NCBI RefSeq assembly: GCF_030581075.1
Contig: NZ_JAUQSW010000005.1
Span: 1-64,000, forward strand
Length of the DNA stretch: 64,000 nucleotides
Reading direction: 5' to 3'
Source: Hymenobacter cheonanensis
GTDB taxonomy: Bacteria; Bacteroidota; Bacteroidia; Cytophagales; Hymenobacteraceae
A program made the translations under genes and the position numbers. The notes beneath the pieces are model-generated. The model was not told where the DNA came from. It searched no databases and was given only the letters and a program-made list of their open reading frames with translations. Position 1 is the stretch's first letter; the number at the start of each line of letters is the position of its first letter. Below are positions 47,487-58,000 of the stretch, one piece after another.

Positions 47487-48386
47487 CTACTGCCGAAAAT
47501 CGCCGGGTGTGAGGCCGGTTTGGCGCTTAAAAAACGTGCAAAAGTGCGCCGCATCAGTAAAACCCAGGTAGTCGGCGATTTCTGATACATTCTGGGTGGT
47601 TTGCTTTAGCAGCAGCTTGGCCTCGTGGGCTAGCCGATTGCTAATCAAGGCGGTGGTGGTGTGGCCGGTAGCTTCCTTCAGCACGCGGTTGAGGTGCACG
47701 ACGTGCACGGCCAGCGCGTCGGCGTAGGCCTTGGCGGTGCGCAGGCGCAGCGGGCTAGCCGGGGCCGCCCGCGGAAACTGCCGCTCTAGTAGCTCGGCGA
47801 ACTGGGCAGCCAGCCGGGCCGCGGCCGGGGCCCGGGCCGGCGCGGGCGCGGGCTGCAGCTTCTGCACCAGGTGAATCAGCTCGACCAGGTAGGTGCGCAG
47901 CAGGTCGTACTTATAGGCGTAGGTAGAGGCCATTTCCTGGGTCATCTTCTCAAAAATGGCCTCTATGGCCTGGCACTCGGCCGCAGTTACCTCGATAACC
48001 GGGTGGGCGCCGGGCCGGAATAGCGGCAGCTCCTCGACCAGCACGCCGCCTTTGGCAGGCAGCAAAAATTCGTCGGTAAAGATGCAGAAGCAGCCCGTGT
48101 GCGCGGCCTCGGTGGGCGTCCAGCGGTAGAGCAGGCTAGGGGTAGCCATAAACAGGAAGTGCGGCCCCACCTCCTGGGCTTGGCCCCCAAATTCGAGGCG
48201 CCCACACCCGTGCGAGAGGCTGATTTTATAAAAAGCCTGCCGGTTGAAGTGCGCAGGCGGCCGGTGGGCGGCGCCACCCACCGTAAACACGTCGAAGTGC
48301 CCTAGCTCACGCCGCATATCGGGCGGCGCGTCGCCCACTGCCGGTGTGAAGGCCGCATAAAGCGCATCGATTGGAACAGGTTTCAT
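47487..48386 (-). CDS. AraC-family transcriptional regulator
   Basis: 299 residues. The C-terminal helix-turn-helix pair (about 195-295) includes YADALAVHVVHLNRVLKEATG and the second-helix segment VSEIADYLGFTDAAHFCTFFKRQTG. The N-terminal half is a cupin-like sensor with a KISLSHGCGRLEF strand and PHFLFMATP. Candidate target is the SDR gene downstream on the same strand. ATG 48386 is used; the frame from 48461 would start in the divergent esterase promoter region. Confidence 0.88.
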   Translation of the reverse strand: MKPVPIDALYAAFTPAVGDAPPDMRRELGHFDVFTVGGAAHRPPAHFNRQAFYKISLSHGCGRLEFGGQAQEVGPHFLFMATPSLLYRWTPTEAAHTGCFCIFTDEFLLPAKGGVLVEELPLFRPGAHPVIEVTAAECQAIEAIFEKMTQEMASTYAYKYDLLRTYLVELIHLVQKLQPAPAPARAPAAARLAAQFAELLERQFPRAAPASPLRLRTAKAYADALAVHVVHLNRVLKEATGHTTTALISNRLAHEAKLLLKQTTQNVSEIADYLGFTDAAHFCTFFKRQTGLTPGDFRQ

Positions 48387-48555
48387 AGTGCAGGCGCAGT
48401 CAGTTAATAACGGGTAAGATACTAGGGCGCTACTGCCCGGCCGGGGTACTTGCTTAAGCACGCGCCCGGGATTCTTGTTTTTTACGGCTACGCTGGTGGC
48501 CCGCGCCTCGGCTGAGCGGCCGCCCCGGGCGCAATTATCTCTTTACCTTGCTGGC

Positions 48556-50178
48556 ATGAAAATCCTGCTCCTTTTCCCCACCCTATTGCTGGCTGCCGCC
48601 GCGCTGGCCCAAGCCCCGGCCGACCTGGCCCACGACCGCGCCCGCACCGCGGGCGGCGCCCTGCAAGGCACCACGCTTCCCAGCGGCATCCACGCTTTTA
48701 AGGGCGTGCCTTATGCGGCGCCGCCCGTGGGCCCGCGCCGCTGGCAGGCCCCGCAGCCCGCCCAGCCCTGGACTAATGTGCGCCCGGCCACGCAGTTTGG
48801 GCCCCGCGCCATGCAGCTGCCGCTATTTGGCGACATGAATTTTCGCTCGGACGGCGTGAGCGAGGACTGCCTTTATCTCAACGTGTGGACCGGCGCCAAG
48901 GCTAGCCAGGAGCGGCGCCCGGTGCTGGTGTATTTCTACGGCGGCGGCTTTGTGGCCGGCGATGGCTCGGAGCCGCGCTACGACGGCGAGGCCCTGGCCA
49001 AAGAAGGCATCGTGACCGTGACGGTAAACTACCGGCTAGGGGTATTCGGCTTTATGGCCCACCCCGAATTGACCAAAGAATCGCCCAATCACGCCTCGGG
49101 CAACTATGGCTTACTCGACCAGCAGGCGGCTATTCAGTGGGTTAAGAAAAATATTGCCGCCTTTGGTGGCGACCCGGCGCACATCACCATCGCCGGCGAG
49201 TCGGCGGGCTCGTGGTCGGTGAGCGCCCAAATGGCGGCCCCGGCTTCCAAAGACCTGCTGAAAGGGGCCATTGCTGAAAGTGGCTCACTGCTAGGCTTGC
49301 AGCCGCTGCCCACGCTGGCCCAGGGCGAGCAAACGGGCGTGGCCTTTGGCACCGCCGTGGGGGCTAGCTCGCTGGCCGCGCTGCGGGCGCTGCCGGCCCA
49401 GCAGGTGCTGGAGGCCAGCGGCAAGCAGGGCGCGCCGCGCTTCTCGCCCATCGTGGATGGCTACTTCCTGCCGCGCTCGCCCGCCGAGATTTTTGCCGCT
49501 GGCCAGCAGGCGCACGTGCCGCTGCTGGTGGGCTGGAACTCGCAGGAGATGGCCTACCAGATGGTGCTGGGCCCAAACCCGCCCACGGTGGCCAACTACA
49601 CCGCCGCCGTGCAGAAGCTCTACGGCGAGCAAGCGGCTGATATTCAACGTCTGTACCCCGCCACTACCGATGCCCAGGCCGAGCAGGCCGCCACCGACCT
49701 GGCCGGCGACCGATTCATCGCCTACAGCACCTGGAAGCTGGCCGATGCCCAGCTCCAGACCGGCGGCCAGCCCGTGTACCGCTACCTCTACGCCCGCCCC
49801 CGCCCGGCCATGACGCCCGAAATGGGCAACGCCACCGCCAACCTGGCCGGCGGCGTGACTAAAGGCACCGGGGCCGCTACCCCCGCCCCGCCCGCCAAGG
49901 GCGCCGTGCACTCGGCCGAGATTGAGTACGCCCTCGGCAACCTGCCCACCAACAAGGTATTTGCCTGGACGCCTGATGATTATCAGGTATCGAAAACCAT
50001 GCAGGGCTACTTCGCTAACTTCATCAAAACGGGTAATCCTAATGGCCCCGGCCTGCCCGCCTGGCCCAAGGCTAGCCAGCAAAATGGCCAATACCTGCGC
50101 TTGGATGTGACTACCAAGGCCGAGGCTGACCAGACGCGCGCGCGCTACCAGTACCTGGAGCAGCACGCAGGGAAGTAG
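48556..50178 (+). CDS. Secreted carboxylesterase (type B)
   Basis: 540 residues. Signal peptide (about 1-18), then the alpha/beta hydrolase of the carboxylesterase B family. GESAGSWSV holds the nucleophile (Ser about 216), YFYGGGFVAGDG is the oxyanion hole, and EDCLYLNVW with FKGVPYAAPPVG are family blocks. It hydrolyses carboxylic esters outside the cytoplasm. TACCTTG ends 5 bases before the ATG. Downstream lies the family D hairpin. Confidence 0.92.
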   Translation: MKILLLFPTLLLAAAALAQAPADLAHDRARTAGGALQGTTLPSGIHAFKGVPYAAPPVGPRRWQAPQPAQPWTNVRPATQFGPRAMQLPLFGDMNFRSDGVSEDCLYLNVWTGAKASQERRPVLVYFYGGGFVAGDGSEPRYDGEALAKEGIVTVTVNYRLGVFGFMAHPELTKESPNHASGNYGLLDQQAAIQWVKKNIAAFGGDPAHITIAGESAGSWSVSAQMAAPASKDLLKGAIAESGSLLGLQPLPTLAQGEQTGVAFGTAVGASSLAALRALPAQQVLEASGKQGAPRFSPIVDGYFLPRSPAEIFAAGQQAHVPLLVGWNSQEMAYQMVLGPNPPTVANYTAAVQKLYGEQAADIQRLYPATTDAQAEQAATDLAGDRFIAYSTWKLADAQLQTGGQPVYRYLYARPRPAMTPEMGNATANLAGGVTKGTGAATPAPPAKGAVHSAEIEYALGNLPTNKVFAWTPDDYQVSKTMQGYFANFIKTGNPNGPGLPAWPKASQQNGQYLRLDVTTKAEADQTRARYQYLEQHAGK

Positions 50179-50208
50179 AGCGGTTTTAGCTCTCTTTGCT
50201 TGGATTTA

Positions 50209-50310
50209 AAAAACGTCCGTCATGCTGAGCTTGTCGAAGCATCTCTACCGAACGGCACCCTAGCGGCGCGGTAGAGATGCTTCGGCAAGCTCAGCATGAC
50301 GGACGTTTTT
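50209..50310. repeat. Inverted repeat family D hairpin
   Basis: Two 42-bp arms (50209-50250 and 50269-50310) with one mismatch and an 18-base loop, core CGTCATGCTGAGCTTGTCG. It lies between the convergent esterase and response-regulator genes. A strong RNA hairpin results, with A and T runs at its ends, so it may serve as a terminator. Confidence 0.9.
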
Positions 50311-50350
50311 GCTTACTTGCAGGCCGACGGTGGCGCCCACGCTAGCCTCC

Positions 50351-51046
50351 TTACTTCTTGAAAAACGTCACTAAATCAACCTTGTAAGACTGGCCGATGG
50401 GAATCTCGTCGCCCGTGGTCAGCACCAGCTGCTCGGGTTGCAACAGCTTGATGTGGGCCGCCGCCACGATGAAGGAGCGGTGCGCCCGCACGAAGCGCTC
50501 GCCCAGGGTGTCCACCATTTCCTTCATGGTGGCGTGGTGCAGATGGGTTTTGGCGGTGGTCACGACCTTCACGTAGTCCTTGCAGCCCTCCACGTACACG
50601 ATGTCGCGGTAGGGGATTTTCAGCAGGCTGCCCTGCTCTTTTAGCAGCAGGTGGGCGTCGGGCTCGGCGGGGGCTAGCGCGACGGCGGGTGGCTGGTAGC
50701 GGGCCACGGCCTTGGCAAAGCGCTCGTAGCTGAAGGGCTTGAGCAGGTAGTCGAGCACGTTCAGCTCGAAGCCCTCGTAGGCGTACTCGCGGTAGGCGGT
50801 GGTGAGGATGGTGGCGGGCGGCGCGGGCAGCGTTTTGAGAAAGTGCAGGCCCGTGATGAGCGGCATCTCAATGTCGAGAAACAGTAAATCGACGGGGTGC
50901 TGGCGCAGGTGGTCGTAGGCCTCCATGGCGTGGCGGCACTGGCCGCCGAGCACCAGGCCGGGCGTTTGGGCAATGAACTGCTTGAGCACCTGGTGGGCCA
51001 GCGGCTCGTCGTCGACTATCAGGCAGCGGGTGGGGGCGAGGCTCAT
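50351..51046 (-). CDS. LytTR-family response regulator
   Basis: 231 residues. Receiver domain (about 1-120) with acidic pair Asp12/Asp13 and phospho-acceptor Asp58 in LLFLDIEMP; LytTR DNA-binding domain (about 130-231) with LLKIPYRDIVYVEGCKDYVKV and VRAHRSFIVA. It binds paired direct repeats. Its start overlaps the kinase stop by four bases (ATGA), so they are translationally coupled. The probable operator lies at 52147-52230. Confidence 0.94.
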   Translation of the reverse strand: MSLAPTRCLIVDDEPLAHQVLKQFIAQTPGLVLGGQCRHAMEAYDHLRQHPVDLLFLDIEMPLITGLHFLKTLPAPPATILTTAYREYAYEGFELNVLDYLLKPFSYERFAKAVARYQPPAVALAPAEPDAHLLLKEQGSLLKIPYRDIVYVEGCKDYVKVVTTAKTHLHHATMKEMVDTLGERFVRAHRSFIVAAAHIKLLQPEQLVLTTGDEIPIGQSYKVDLVTFFKK

Positions 51047-52098
51047 AGGTGCAAAATAAGCTCGGCGCGGTAGCGGCCGGCGTGCTCGGTCAGGGTCAGG
51101 GTGTGGGCGCTGGGGTAATACAGCTGCAGGCGCCGCTTGATATTGGCTAGCCCAATGCCGCCGCTGCGGCGCGGGGCGGCGGGTGGCGGGGCGGGCAGCA
51201 TGTCGTTCTCAATCACGAAGCGCAGCTGGCCGGGCGTGGCCGTGAGCGTGGCCGCCACGCGGGCATCGTCGCTGAGGTGGTGGCGGCCGTGCTTGAAGCT
51301 GTTTTCGACCAGCGGCAGCCACAGCAGCGGCGGCACCTGCTGCCCGGCCAGCCCCTCGCCGCTAGCCTCGAAGCGGATGCTGGCGCCCGCGTACTTGCGC
51401 TGCTCCAGCTCGAAGTAATTCTGCATGAACGCCACCTCGTCGGTGATTTCCACGCGCTCTTTGCCGCTGTCGTACAGCACGTAGCGCATCAGCTCGGAGA
51501 GCAGCAGGATGAAGCGCGGCGTGTCGGGCGAGCCCGCTAGGCTCAGGCCGTAAATGCTGTTGAGGGTATTGAAGAGGAAGTGCGGCTGCAACTGTGCCTT
51601 CAGCTGCGCTAGCTGCAAGGCGGCGTGCTCTTTCTCAATCTGGCGGCGGCGGGTTTCCTGCTCGAAGGCAAACCGCACAAAGGCCACGCAGCTGAACGCG
51701 ATAAGGTCGGTGGTGGGCAAATCGAGGCTCCAGTATTCTGGCAGGGCATTGAGGCTGCTGAAACCCTGCCGGGCCAGGAGGTGAAACAGCTTATTAGTCA
51801 GAAAGAAATTTACTTGGGGTATGAAGAAGAAGTACAGCAGCGCCACGACCAGCAACAAGACGTGCCGGCGGCGGCGCAGCAGCAAAGGCATCAGCCAGCG
51901 GTAGTAAGGCAGCACGTAGAGCGTAACCAGGACGGCGTACACACTCAGGTGAGGATAGGGGAAATACAGCCTCACCGCCAGTTTGCCCGGCACCAGATTT
52001 ACGCAGGCCGAATACTTGTACAGGCCCACGTACACGAGCCATATCAGGACCTCAAAAACCAGGGGGAAGCGGCTGGGCCGCGCAGTGTCTTCTTGCAT
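51043..52098 (-). CDS. LytS-type sensor histidine kinase
   Basis: 351 residues. About four membrane helices (around 18-35, 50-70, 80-100, 120-145), then a His-kinase domain with the phospho-acceptor in QLKAQLQPHFLFNTLNSIYGL (His) and a HATPase region with LVENSFKHG and SGGIGLANIKRRL. It lacks an identifiable periplasmic sensor, so the input may be membrane-embedded. It pairs with the LytTR regulator and is divergent from the outer-membrane protein at 52324. Confidence 0.93.
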   Translation of the reverse strand: MQEDTARPSRFPLVFEVLIWLVYVGLYKYSACVNLVPGKLAVRLYFPYPHLSVYAVLVTLYVLPYYRWLMPLLLRRRRHVLLLVVALLYFFFIPQVNFFLTNKLFHLLARQGFSSLNALPEYWSLDLPTTDLIAFSCVAFVRFAFEQETRRRQIEKEHAALQLAQLKAQLQPHFLFNTLNSIYGLSLAGSPDTPRFILLLSELMRYVLYDSGKERVEITDEVAFMQNYFELEQRKYAGASIRFEASGEGLAGQQVPPLLWLPLVENSFKHGRHHLSDDARVAATLTATPGQLRFVIENDMLPAPPPAAPRRSGGIGLANIKRRLQLYYPSAHTLTLTEHAGRYRAELILHL

Positions 52099-52146
52099 GG
52101 GGCGAAGGTGGCAGGTAGCCGGCCGGCTAGGGCAAAAACGGGCGGC

Positions 52147-52230
52147 TTTTTCGACTAAACGGGGTGTTTTTTCGACTAAAAAACAGCTGGCGAGTCTTAG
52201 TCGAAATCGGCCCTGGCGTGGTCGAAAAAA
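52147..52230. promoter_or_regulatory. Two direct-repeat pairs with 21-bp period, candidate LytTR operator
   Basis: On the plus strand TCGACTAAA occurs at 52151 and 52172 (start-to-start 21 bp). On the minus strand GTCGAAA occurs at 52200 and 52221 in plus-strand coordinates, again 21 bp apart. LytTR regulators such as AgrA and ComE bind 9-bp direct repeats separated by 12 bp, which is a 21-bp period. The two pairs point in opposite directions between divergent genes. Confidence 0.6.
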
Positions 52231-52323
52231 GGAAAAAATGGGTTAGGGGCCGCCGTTGCTTTGTCCCATTCCCAGCCGGTTGGCGGCTTGGGAAGCTCCA
52301 ACAGCCCCTTTTCTCCCTGCGCC

Positions 52324-54756
52324 ATGAACCACACGTTCGCCTCCCTGCTCTTCACTGGCACTCTCGCCTCGGCCGCTAGCCTAGCCACTGCCCAAACCAC
52401 CCCCGCCGCTACTGCGACTGCTGCCACCGCTGGCACCCTGGCCGGCACCGTGGCCGACAGCGTATCGCGGCAGGTGCTGCCCTTCGCCACGGTGGTGCTG
52501 CGCTCCGCCACCGATACCAAAACTTCCCTGAGTACGCTCACCGATGCCAAGGGCGCGTTCAGCTTCACGGGCCTGGCCGCCGGCTCCTACGCCCTCGAAG
52601 TGCGCTACCTCGGCTACCGCACCGGCCGGCCCACGGCCGTGACGGTAGGCGCCGGCCGCCCAGCACCCCTAGCCGTGGCCCTGGCTCCTGAGCGCCACGC
52701 CCTGGCCGAAGTGAAGGTGACGGCTACCAAGCCCTTCATCGAGCAGCAGGCCGATAAACTAGTGCTCAACGTGGCCGCTAGCCCCCTGGCCGCCGGGGGC
52801 ACCGCCGCCGACCTGCTGAGCCGTGCCCCCGGCGTGCTGGAGCAGGGCACCGGCTACCAGCTGCGCGGCAAAACCGTGACCGTGATGCTCGACGGCAAGC
52901 TCACTAACCTCAGTGGCGACGAGCTGAAAAACATGCTGGCCGCCCTGCCCGCCAATACCTTAGATAAGGTCGAGCTTATCGCCAATCCCTCGGCCAGGTA
53001 CGACGCCAGCGCCGCCGCCATCGTGAACCTGGTTACGACTAAGAGCCTGAAATTCGGCACCAACGGCACGGCCACCGTGGGCGTGGGCGCCGGCCGCTAC
53101 GGCCGCTACAACGCCGGCCTCAACATCAACCACCGCACCGAAAAGCTGAACATGTACGGCGGCCTCGACCGCCTCGGCAACCAGACCTACTACACCAGCA
53201 GCGCCGTGCGCGCCCTGGGCGGCGAAGGCCAGCTAGCCGAAAACAGCCTCGAAACCCGCCGCACCCAGGCCAACAACCTGAGACTGGGCTTCGACCTTGA
53301 CCTGAGCAAAACCACCTCGGTGGGCGTGCTGGCCAAGGGCGCCCTCACCGACCGCACCCGCGCCGCGGAGAGCAACGCGCTGCTAACCGGGGCTAGCCCG
53401 GCCACCACGCAGCTGCGTAGCGAAGGTGCCTCGCAGGTGCTAAGCTCGGCGGTGAGTGCGTATTACAAAACGGCTTTTGCCAAGGATAAGACGCTGCGCG
53501 TGAGCGCCGACTATTTCGGCTACGCCAAGGATAGCCGCAACGACTACGCCACCAGCCTGCTCGACGCCAGCGGCGCCGCTAGCCCCGCCGACTTGCTGCG
53601 CGATAATTCGCCGGCCCGCAACTCGGTAAAATCTGTCATGGCTGATTACGCGCAGCCGCTCTACAAAGGCACGCTGGAGGCGGGCCTGAAAGCCATTTCG
53701 ACCACTACCGACAATGATATCCAGTGGGAGCAGGCGCCCGCCGGCCAACCCTGGACGCCCGACCCCGGCAAAACCAACCACTTTCTCTACCGCGAAAACG
53801 TGCAGGCGGCCTACGCCACCTTCAGCCGCAGCATCCAGAAAGTGGCGCTACAAGTGGGCCTGCGCGCCGAGCAAACCACCACCACGGGCACCTCGCTCAC
53901 GCTCAGCCAAACCACCGAGCGCCAGTACCTTAACCTGTTTCCGAGCGTGTCGGCGCAGTATAGCCGGTCGGAAAAAACGCAGTTCGGCTTCTCCTACAGC
54001 CGCAAGATTGAGCGCTTCCAGTTCGGCATCGTCAATCCGTTCGTGACATACATCAGCCCCTACCGCTACTCGCAGGGCAACCCCAACATCATGCCCTCGT
54101 TCTCGCACAACTTCGAGGCCAGCTACTCCTACGGCAGCCTGGTGTCGGCCTCGCTGAGCTACAGCTACTTCACCAATGCGCTCGTCGACAGCTACCAGAA
54201 GGACGACGCCACGCAGGTAGTTATCAGCTCGTTCCGCAACTACCCCAGCGCCGACCAGCTCAGCGCCAACCTAACCCTGATGAAGCCGCTGCTGAATAAT
54301 AAGTGGCAGACCGTCACGAACGTAGGCATCCTGTACGCCCGGGTGCAGGGCGGCCCCGGTACCATCGGCGTAGGCAATGCCCGCCCCGCCGCCATGCTCT
54401 CCAGCAACCACACGCTGGTGCTGCGCCCCGGCCTGAAGGCCGAAGTATCAGCCTCCTACATGTCGCCCATTACTTTCGGTGGCATGGCCATCCGCGCCAG
54501 CTACGGCGGCAGCCTGGGCGTTTCGCAAACGGTGCTCAAAGGCAAGGGCACGCTCACGCTCAACGTTACCGATGTTTTCAACAGCCAGCGTAACCGTTTC
54601 GAGGTGCTCGCCGCCGGCATCAACTCGCAAAACGTCAATAAAGTAGAAAGCCGCTTCGTGAAGCTGAACTTCAGCTACAAGTTTGGCAACCAGAAAGTAA
54701 AGGCTAGCCAGCGCCGCGATACGGGCGTCGAAGCCGAGAAGTCGCGCATGGAGTAG
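52324..54756 (+). CDS. Outer-membrane beta-barrel receptor divergent from LytS/LytTR pair
   Basis: 810 residues. Signal peptide (about 1-24); a CarboxypepD-like domain (about 37-115, GTLAGTVADSVSRQVLPFATV); a plug-like region (about 125-245) with EVKVTATKPFIEQQADKLVL and LLSRAPGVLEQGTGYQLRGK; and a large barrel (about 250-790) of the outer-membrane beta-barrel family. The plug has no clear TonB box. Probably transports or senses a polymer or peptide. Its upstream region carries the candidate LytTR operator. Confidence 0.85.
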   Translation: MNHTFASLLFTGTLASAASLATAQTTPAATATAATAGTLAGTVADSVSRQVLPFATVVLRSATDTKTSLSTLTDAKGAFSFTGLAAGSYALEVRYLGYRTGRPTAVTVGAGRPAPLAVALAPERHALAEVKVTATKPFIEQQADKLVLNVAASPLAAGGTAADLLSRAPGVLEQGTGYQLRGKTVTVMLDGKLTNLSGDELKNMLAALPANTLDKVELIANPSARYDASAAAIVNLVTTKSLKFGTNGTATVGVGAGRYGRYNAGLNINHRTEKLNMYGGLDRLGNQTYYTSSAVRALGGEGQLAENSLETRRTQANNLRLGFDLDLSKTTSVGVLAKGALTDRTRAAESNALLTGASPATTQLRSEGASQVLSSAVSAYYKTAFAKDKTLRVSADYFGYAKDSRNDYATSLLDASGAASPADLLRDNSPARNSVKSVMADYAQPLYKGTLEAGLKAISTTTDNDIQWEQAPAGQPWTPDPGKTNHFLYRENVQAAYATFSRSIQKVALQVGLRAEQTTTTGTSLTLSQTTERQYLNLFPSVSAQYSRSEKTQFGFSYSRKIERFQFGIVNPFVTYISPYRYSQGNPNIMPSFSHNFEASYSYGSLVSASLSYSYFTNALVDSYQKDDATQVVISSFRNYPSADQLSANLTLMKPLLNNKWQTVTNVGILYARVQGGPGTIGVGNARPAAMLSSNHTLVLRPGLKAEVSASYMSPITFGGMAIRASYGGSLGVSQTVLKGKGTLTLNVTDVFNSQRNRFEVLAAGINSQNVNKVESRFVKLNFSYKFGNQKVKASQRRDTGVEAEKSRME

Positions 54757-54766
54757 TTCAACAATT

Positions 54767-54874
54767 CACCTCACCCCCGGCCCCTCTCCTTGGGGAGAGG
54801 GAAGCCTAACGCGGGTAGACGGTCGCGCCGCTGCGGCACCCCTCTCCCCAAGGGGAGGGGCCGGGGGTGGGGTC
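54767..54874. repeat. Inverted repeat family C, copy 2
   Basis: Arms 54767-54801 and 54837-54874 with core CACCCCCGGCCCCTCTCC in opposite directions, 10 bases after the barrel stop. The arms differ at several positions, unlike copies 1 and 3. Confidence 0.8.
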
Positions 54875-54917
54875 GGACGCTAGGGCCGTAGCCTCACAAA
54901 AGAAGGTTAAGTATAAG

Positions 54918-54950
54918 AAGCCCCGCGGCCGCCCGGCTGTGGGGCTTTTT
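54918..54950 (+). terminator. Weak hairpin terminator
   Basis: aagcccc/ggggctt stem with GC-rich inner part and trailing TTTTT, about 160 bases after the barrel gene stop. Confidence 0.55.
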
Positions 54951-55040
54951 AGTGGATGAAGTTCTCGGGTTCGTAGAAAAAATGCTGGGCTAGGGTGCAT
55001 TCGGCTTCATTTTCGCGTTAAGCTGGGTTGAGCGGGCGCG

Positions 55041-55048
55041 TATTTTTG
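55041..55048 (+). promoter_or_regulatory. -7 promoter box (TATTTTTG) of AsmA-like gene
   Basis: Exact TAnnTTTG ending 27 bases before the ATG at 55076. Confidence 0.5.
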
Positions 55049-55075
55049 CCCGGAGCCCTTAATTATTCTCCTGCT

Positions 55076-58000
55076 ATGCGTAAGATTCTGCTTGGTTTTC
55101 TGGCGTTTGTGCTGCTGCTGCTGGTGGCGCTGGCCGCCGCGCCGTTCCTCTTCAAAGACAAGCTGCGCGCGCTGGCCGACAAGCAGATAGCCCAGCGCGT
55201 GCGCGCCAGGGTGCAGTACAACCCCGCCGATATCGACGTGACGCTGCTCAGCACCTTTCCCGATTTGGGCCTGGATATCAAGAACCTGCGCGTTATCGGC
55301 CTCGACTCGTTCAGCCGCGATACGCTGGCCTACCTGCCCGACCTGAAGGTGGGCTTGGATTTAATGACCGTCATCAAAGGCCAGCAGATTGACGTGAAAA
55401 CCGTGGCGCTCGACCGGCCCGAGTTTTCCATCAAAGTGCTCAAGAGCGGGCTAGCCAACTGGGATATCATGATTTCGGACTCGGCCGCTGCCGCCAAGGG
55501 CCAGGATACGAGCCAGGTAAACCTGGCCATTAGGGGCTGGGAGGTGAAAGACGGCCGCCTGCGCTACGACGACCGCAGCATCCCGTTCAGCATGGATGCG
55601 CGCGGCGTGAACCACACTGGTAAGGGCGACTTCACCAAGAACGTGTTTGACCTGACTTCGAACACCACCATAGATAAGCTCACGGCCAACTACAACGGCA
55701 TTGATTACCTGACGGATAAGCAGGTGAACGCCGACGTAGCGATGGCGATGGATTTGAACAAGAACCTCTACACGTTCAAGGAAAACCAAGTGAAGCTCAA
55801 CGACTTCCCGTTCAGCTTCGCGGGCGCCATCGGGCTGCCCAATGCCACGGATATCACGTATGATATCACCTTCAAGGCGCTGCAAACCGACTTTAAGAAC
55901 ATTCTGAGCCTCGTGCCGGGCGTGTTCGACAAGCAGTTTAAGGACGTGCAGGCGAGCGGGCAGGTGGCCTTCAACGGCTACTACAAGGGCGTGCAAAACA
56001 AGCTGCGGATGCCCGGCTACGGCGTGAACCTGACCGTGGCCAACGGCCGCTTTAAGTATCCGCAGCTGCCGCAGGAGGCTAAGAATATCAACGTGGCGAT
56101 GGTAATGGACAACCCTTCGGGCTTTACTAATAACGTGAAAGTCAACGTGTCGAGGTTTCACCTTGACCTGGGTACCAACCCCGTGGATGGCAACGTGACC
56201 ATCGACGGCCTGGAGCCCATGAAGGTGGACGGCCGCGTGAAAGCTAACGTGAACCTGGCCGAGGCGCTGAAAGTGTACCCCGTAGCCGGCGTGACCGCCC
56301 GCGGCCAGCTTTTCGTGGATGCCACCGGCAAGGGCACCTACTCGAAAACCCAGATGCCGGTGGTGAACGCCGCCATCAAGATGACCAACGGCTACGTGAA
56401 ATCGAACAAGTTTCCGGCGCCCATTGAGGATATTAACCTGAGCGGCACGGTAGTGAATACAACTGGCCAGGTGAACGATACCTACGTGAATCTGCCGCAG
56501 TTTCACATGGTGCTGGAAGGTGAGCAGCTCGATGGCCGCCTGGCGGCCCACAACATCAACTCGCCGGTGTTCGACGCCAACGTGAAGGGCACGGTGGATT
56601 TGACGAAAATCACCAAAATCTTCCCGCTCCAGGGTATGACCGTGACGGGCCGGGTATCGGGCAACGTGGCCGCCGCCGGCAACATGGCCGATGTGGAAGC
56701 CGGCCGCTACCAGAACGTGAAGGCTAGCGGCACAGTGCAGGCCCGCAACGTGACCTACCGCAGTAAAGAGCTGCCGCAGGGCGTGAACATCAGCAGCGCG
56801 GCCGGCACGTTCAACAACAACCAGATTGTCGTTCAGCAGCTTAACGGTACGGCGGGCACCTCCGACTTTGCCGCCAACGGCACGGTGAGCAACTACCTGG
56901 GTTACCTTTTCACGCCCGGCCAGCCGCTGCGCGGCACGATGAACGTGACTTCGCACAACTTCAACGTGAACGAGTTTATGGTGGACCCGGTGAGCGAGAA
57001 ACCTACCCCCGGCGCTGTGCAGAAAGCGCCCGCCAAGGCCGACGGCGTAGTGCCGATTCCGAAATTCTTCGACCTCGTGCTGAATAGCAAGGTCGACAAC
57101 GTGACCTACGACAACCTGAAGCTGCAAAACGCCACCGGCACCGTGACGGTGAAAAATGAAGTGGCGACGCTCAAAAACCTGACATTTAATACGCTAGGGG
57201 CTACCTTCGGCACCACCGGCAGCTATAACACCCAGAACCTGGCGCACCCCAAGTTTGACCTGGGGCTGAACATCAAAAACCTCGATTTCCAGAAGGCCTT
57301 TGCTTCATTCAACTCGGTGAAGGCGCTGGTGCCGCTGGCCGCCGTGGTGCAGGGCGTGTTCAATACCAACTTCAGCGCCAGCGGCGAAATGGGCCAGGAT
57401 ATGCTGCCCAAGCTGACCACGCTGAGCGGCAAGGGCTTGTTTGACATCGTGAAAGCCAGCGTGTTGCAGTCGCCGGTGCTCTCCCAGATTGCCAGCCTCA
57501 CGACCCTGCCCGAGTTGAAAAACCTGAGCGTGGTTAACAAGATTGTGGATGCCCAGATTGTGGACGGCAAGCTCGTGGTGAAACCCTTCGACCTCACGGT
57601 GGGCGACGTGAAGATGACGCTCGGCGGCACCAACAGCCTCAACGGCCTGCTAACCTACGTGGCGGCCATCAACACGCCCACCGGCAAGCTCGGCAATGCG
57701 CTTAGCAGCAAGCTTACGCAGCTTACGGGCGTGCAGAATATTCAGGGCACCGACCGCGTGACGCTGGGCCTCAACATCGGCGGCACCGTGACGAGCCCGG
57801 TGGTGAAGCTGACCAGCGGCAGCCTCAAGGACCAGGGCAAAGCCATCGTGACCAACGTGGTGAAAACCAAGCTCACCGACGCCCTCATCGGGCTAGCCAA
57901 CAAAAACAAGGCGAAAACCGACAGCACCCAGAAGGCCACTGCCACGGCCCAGCAAACCTCGCAGGAGCAGCTTAACCTGGAAATTCAGAAGAAGAAGCTC

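Noticed and set aside
55451..57127. 558-codon open frame on the minus strand
   Set aside because: It lies fully inside the AsmA-like gene on the other strand, is low in plausible motifs (Val/His/Gly/Arg-rich), and reflects codon bias.
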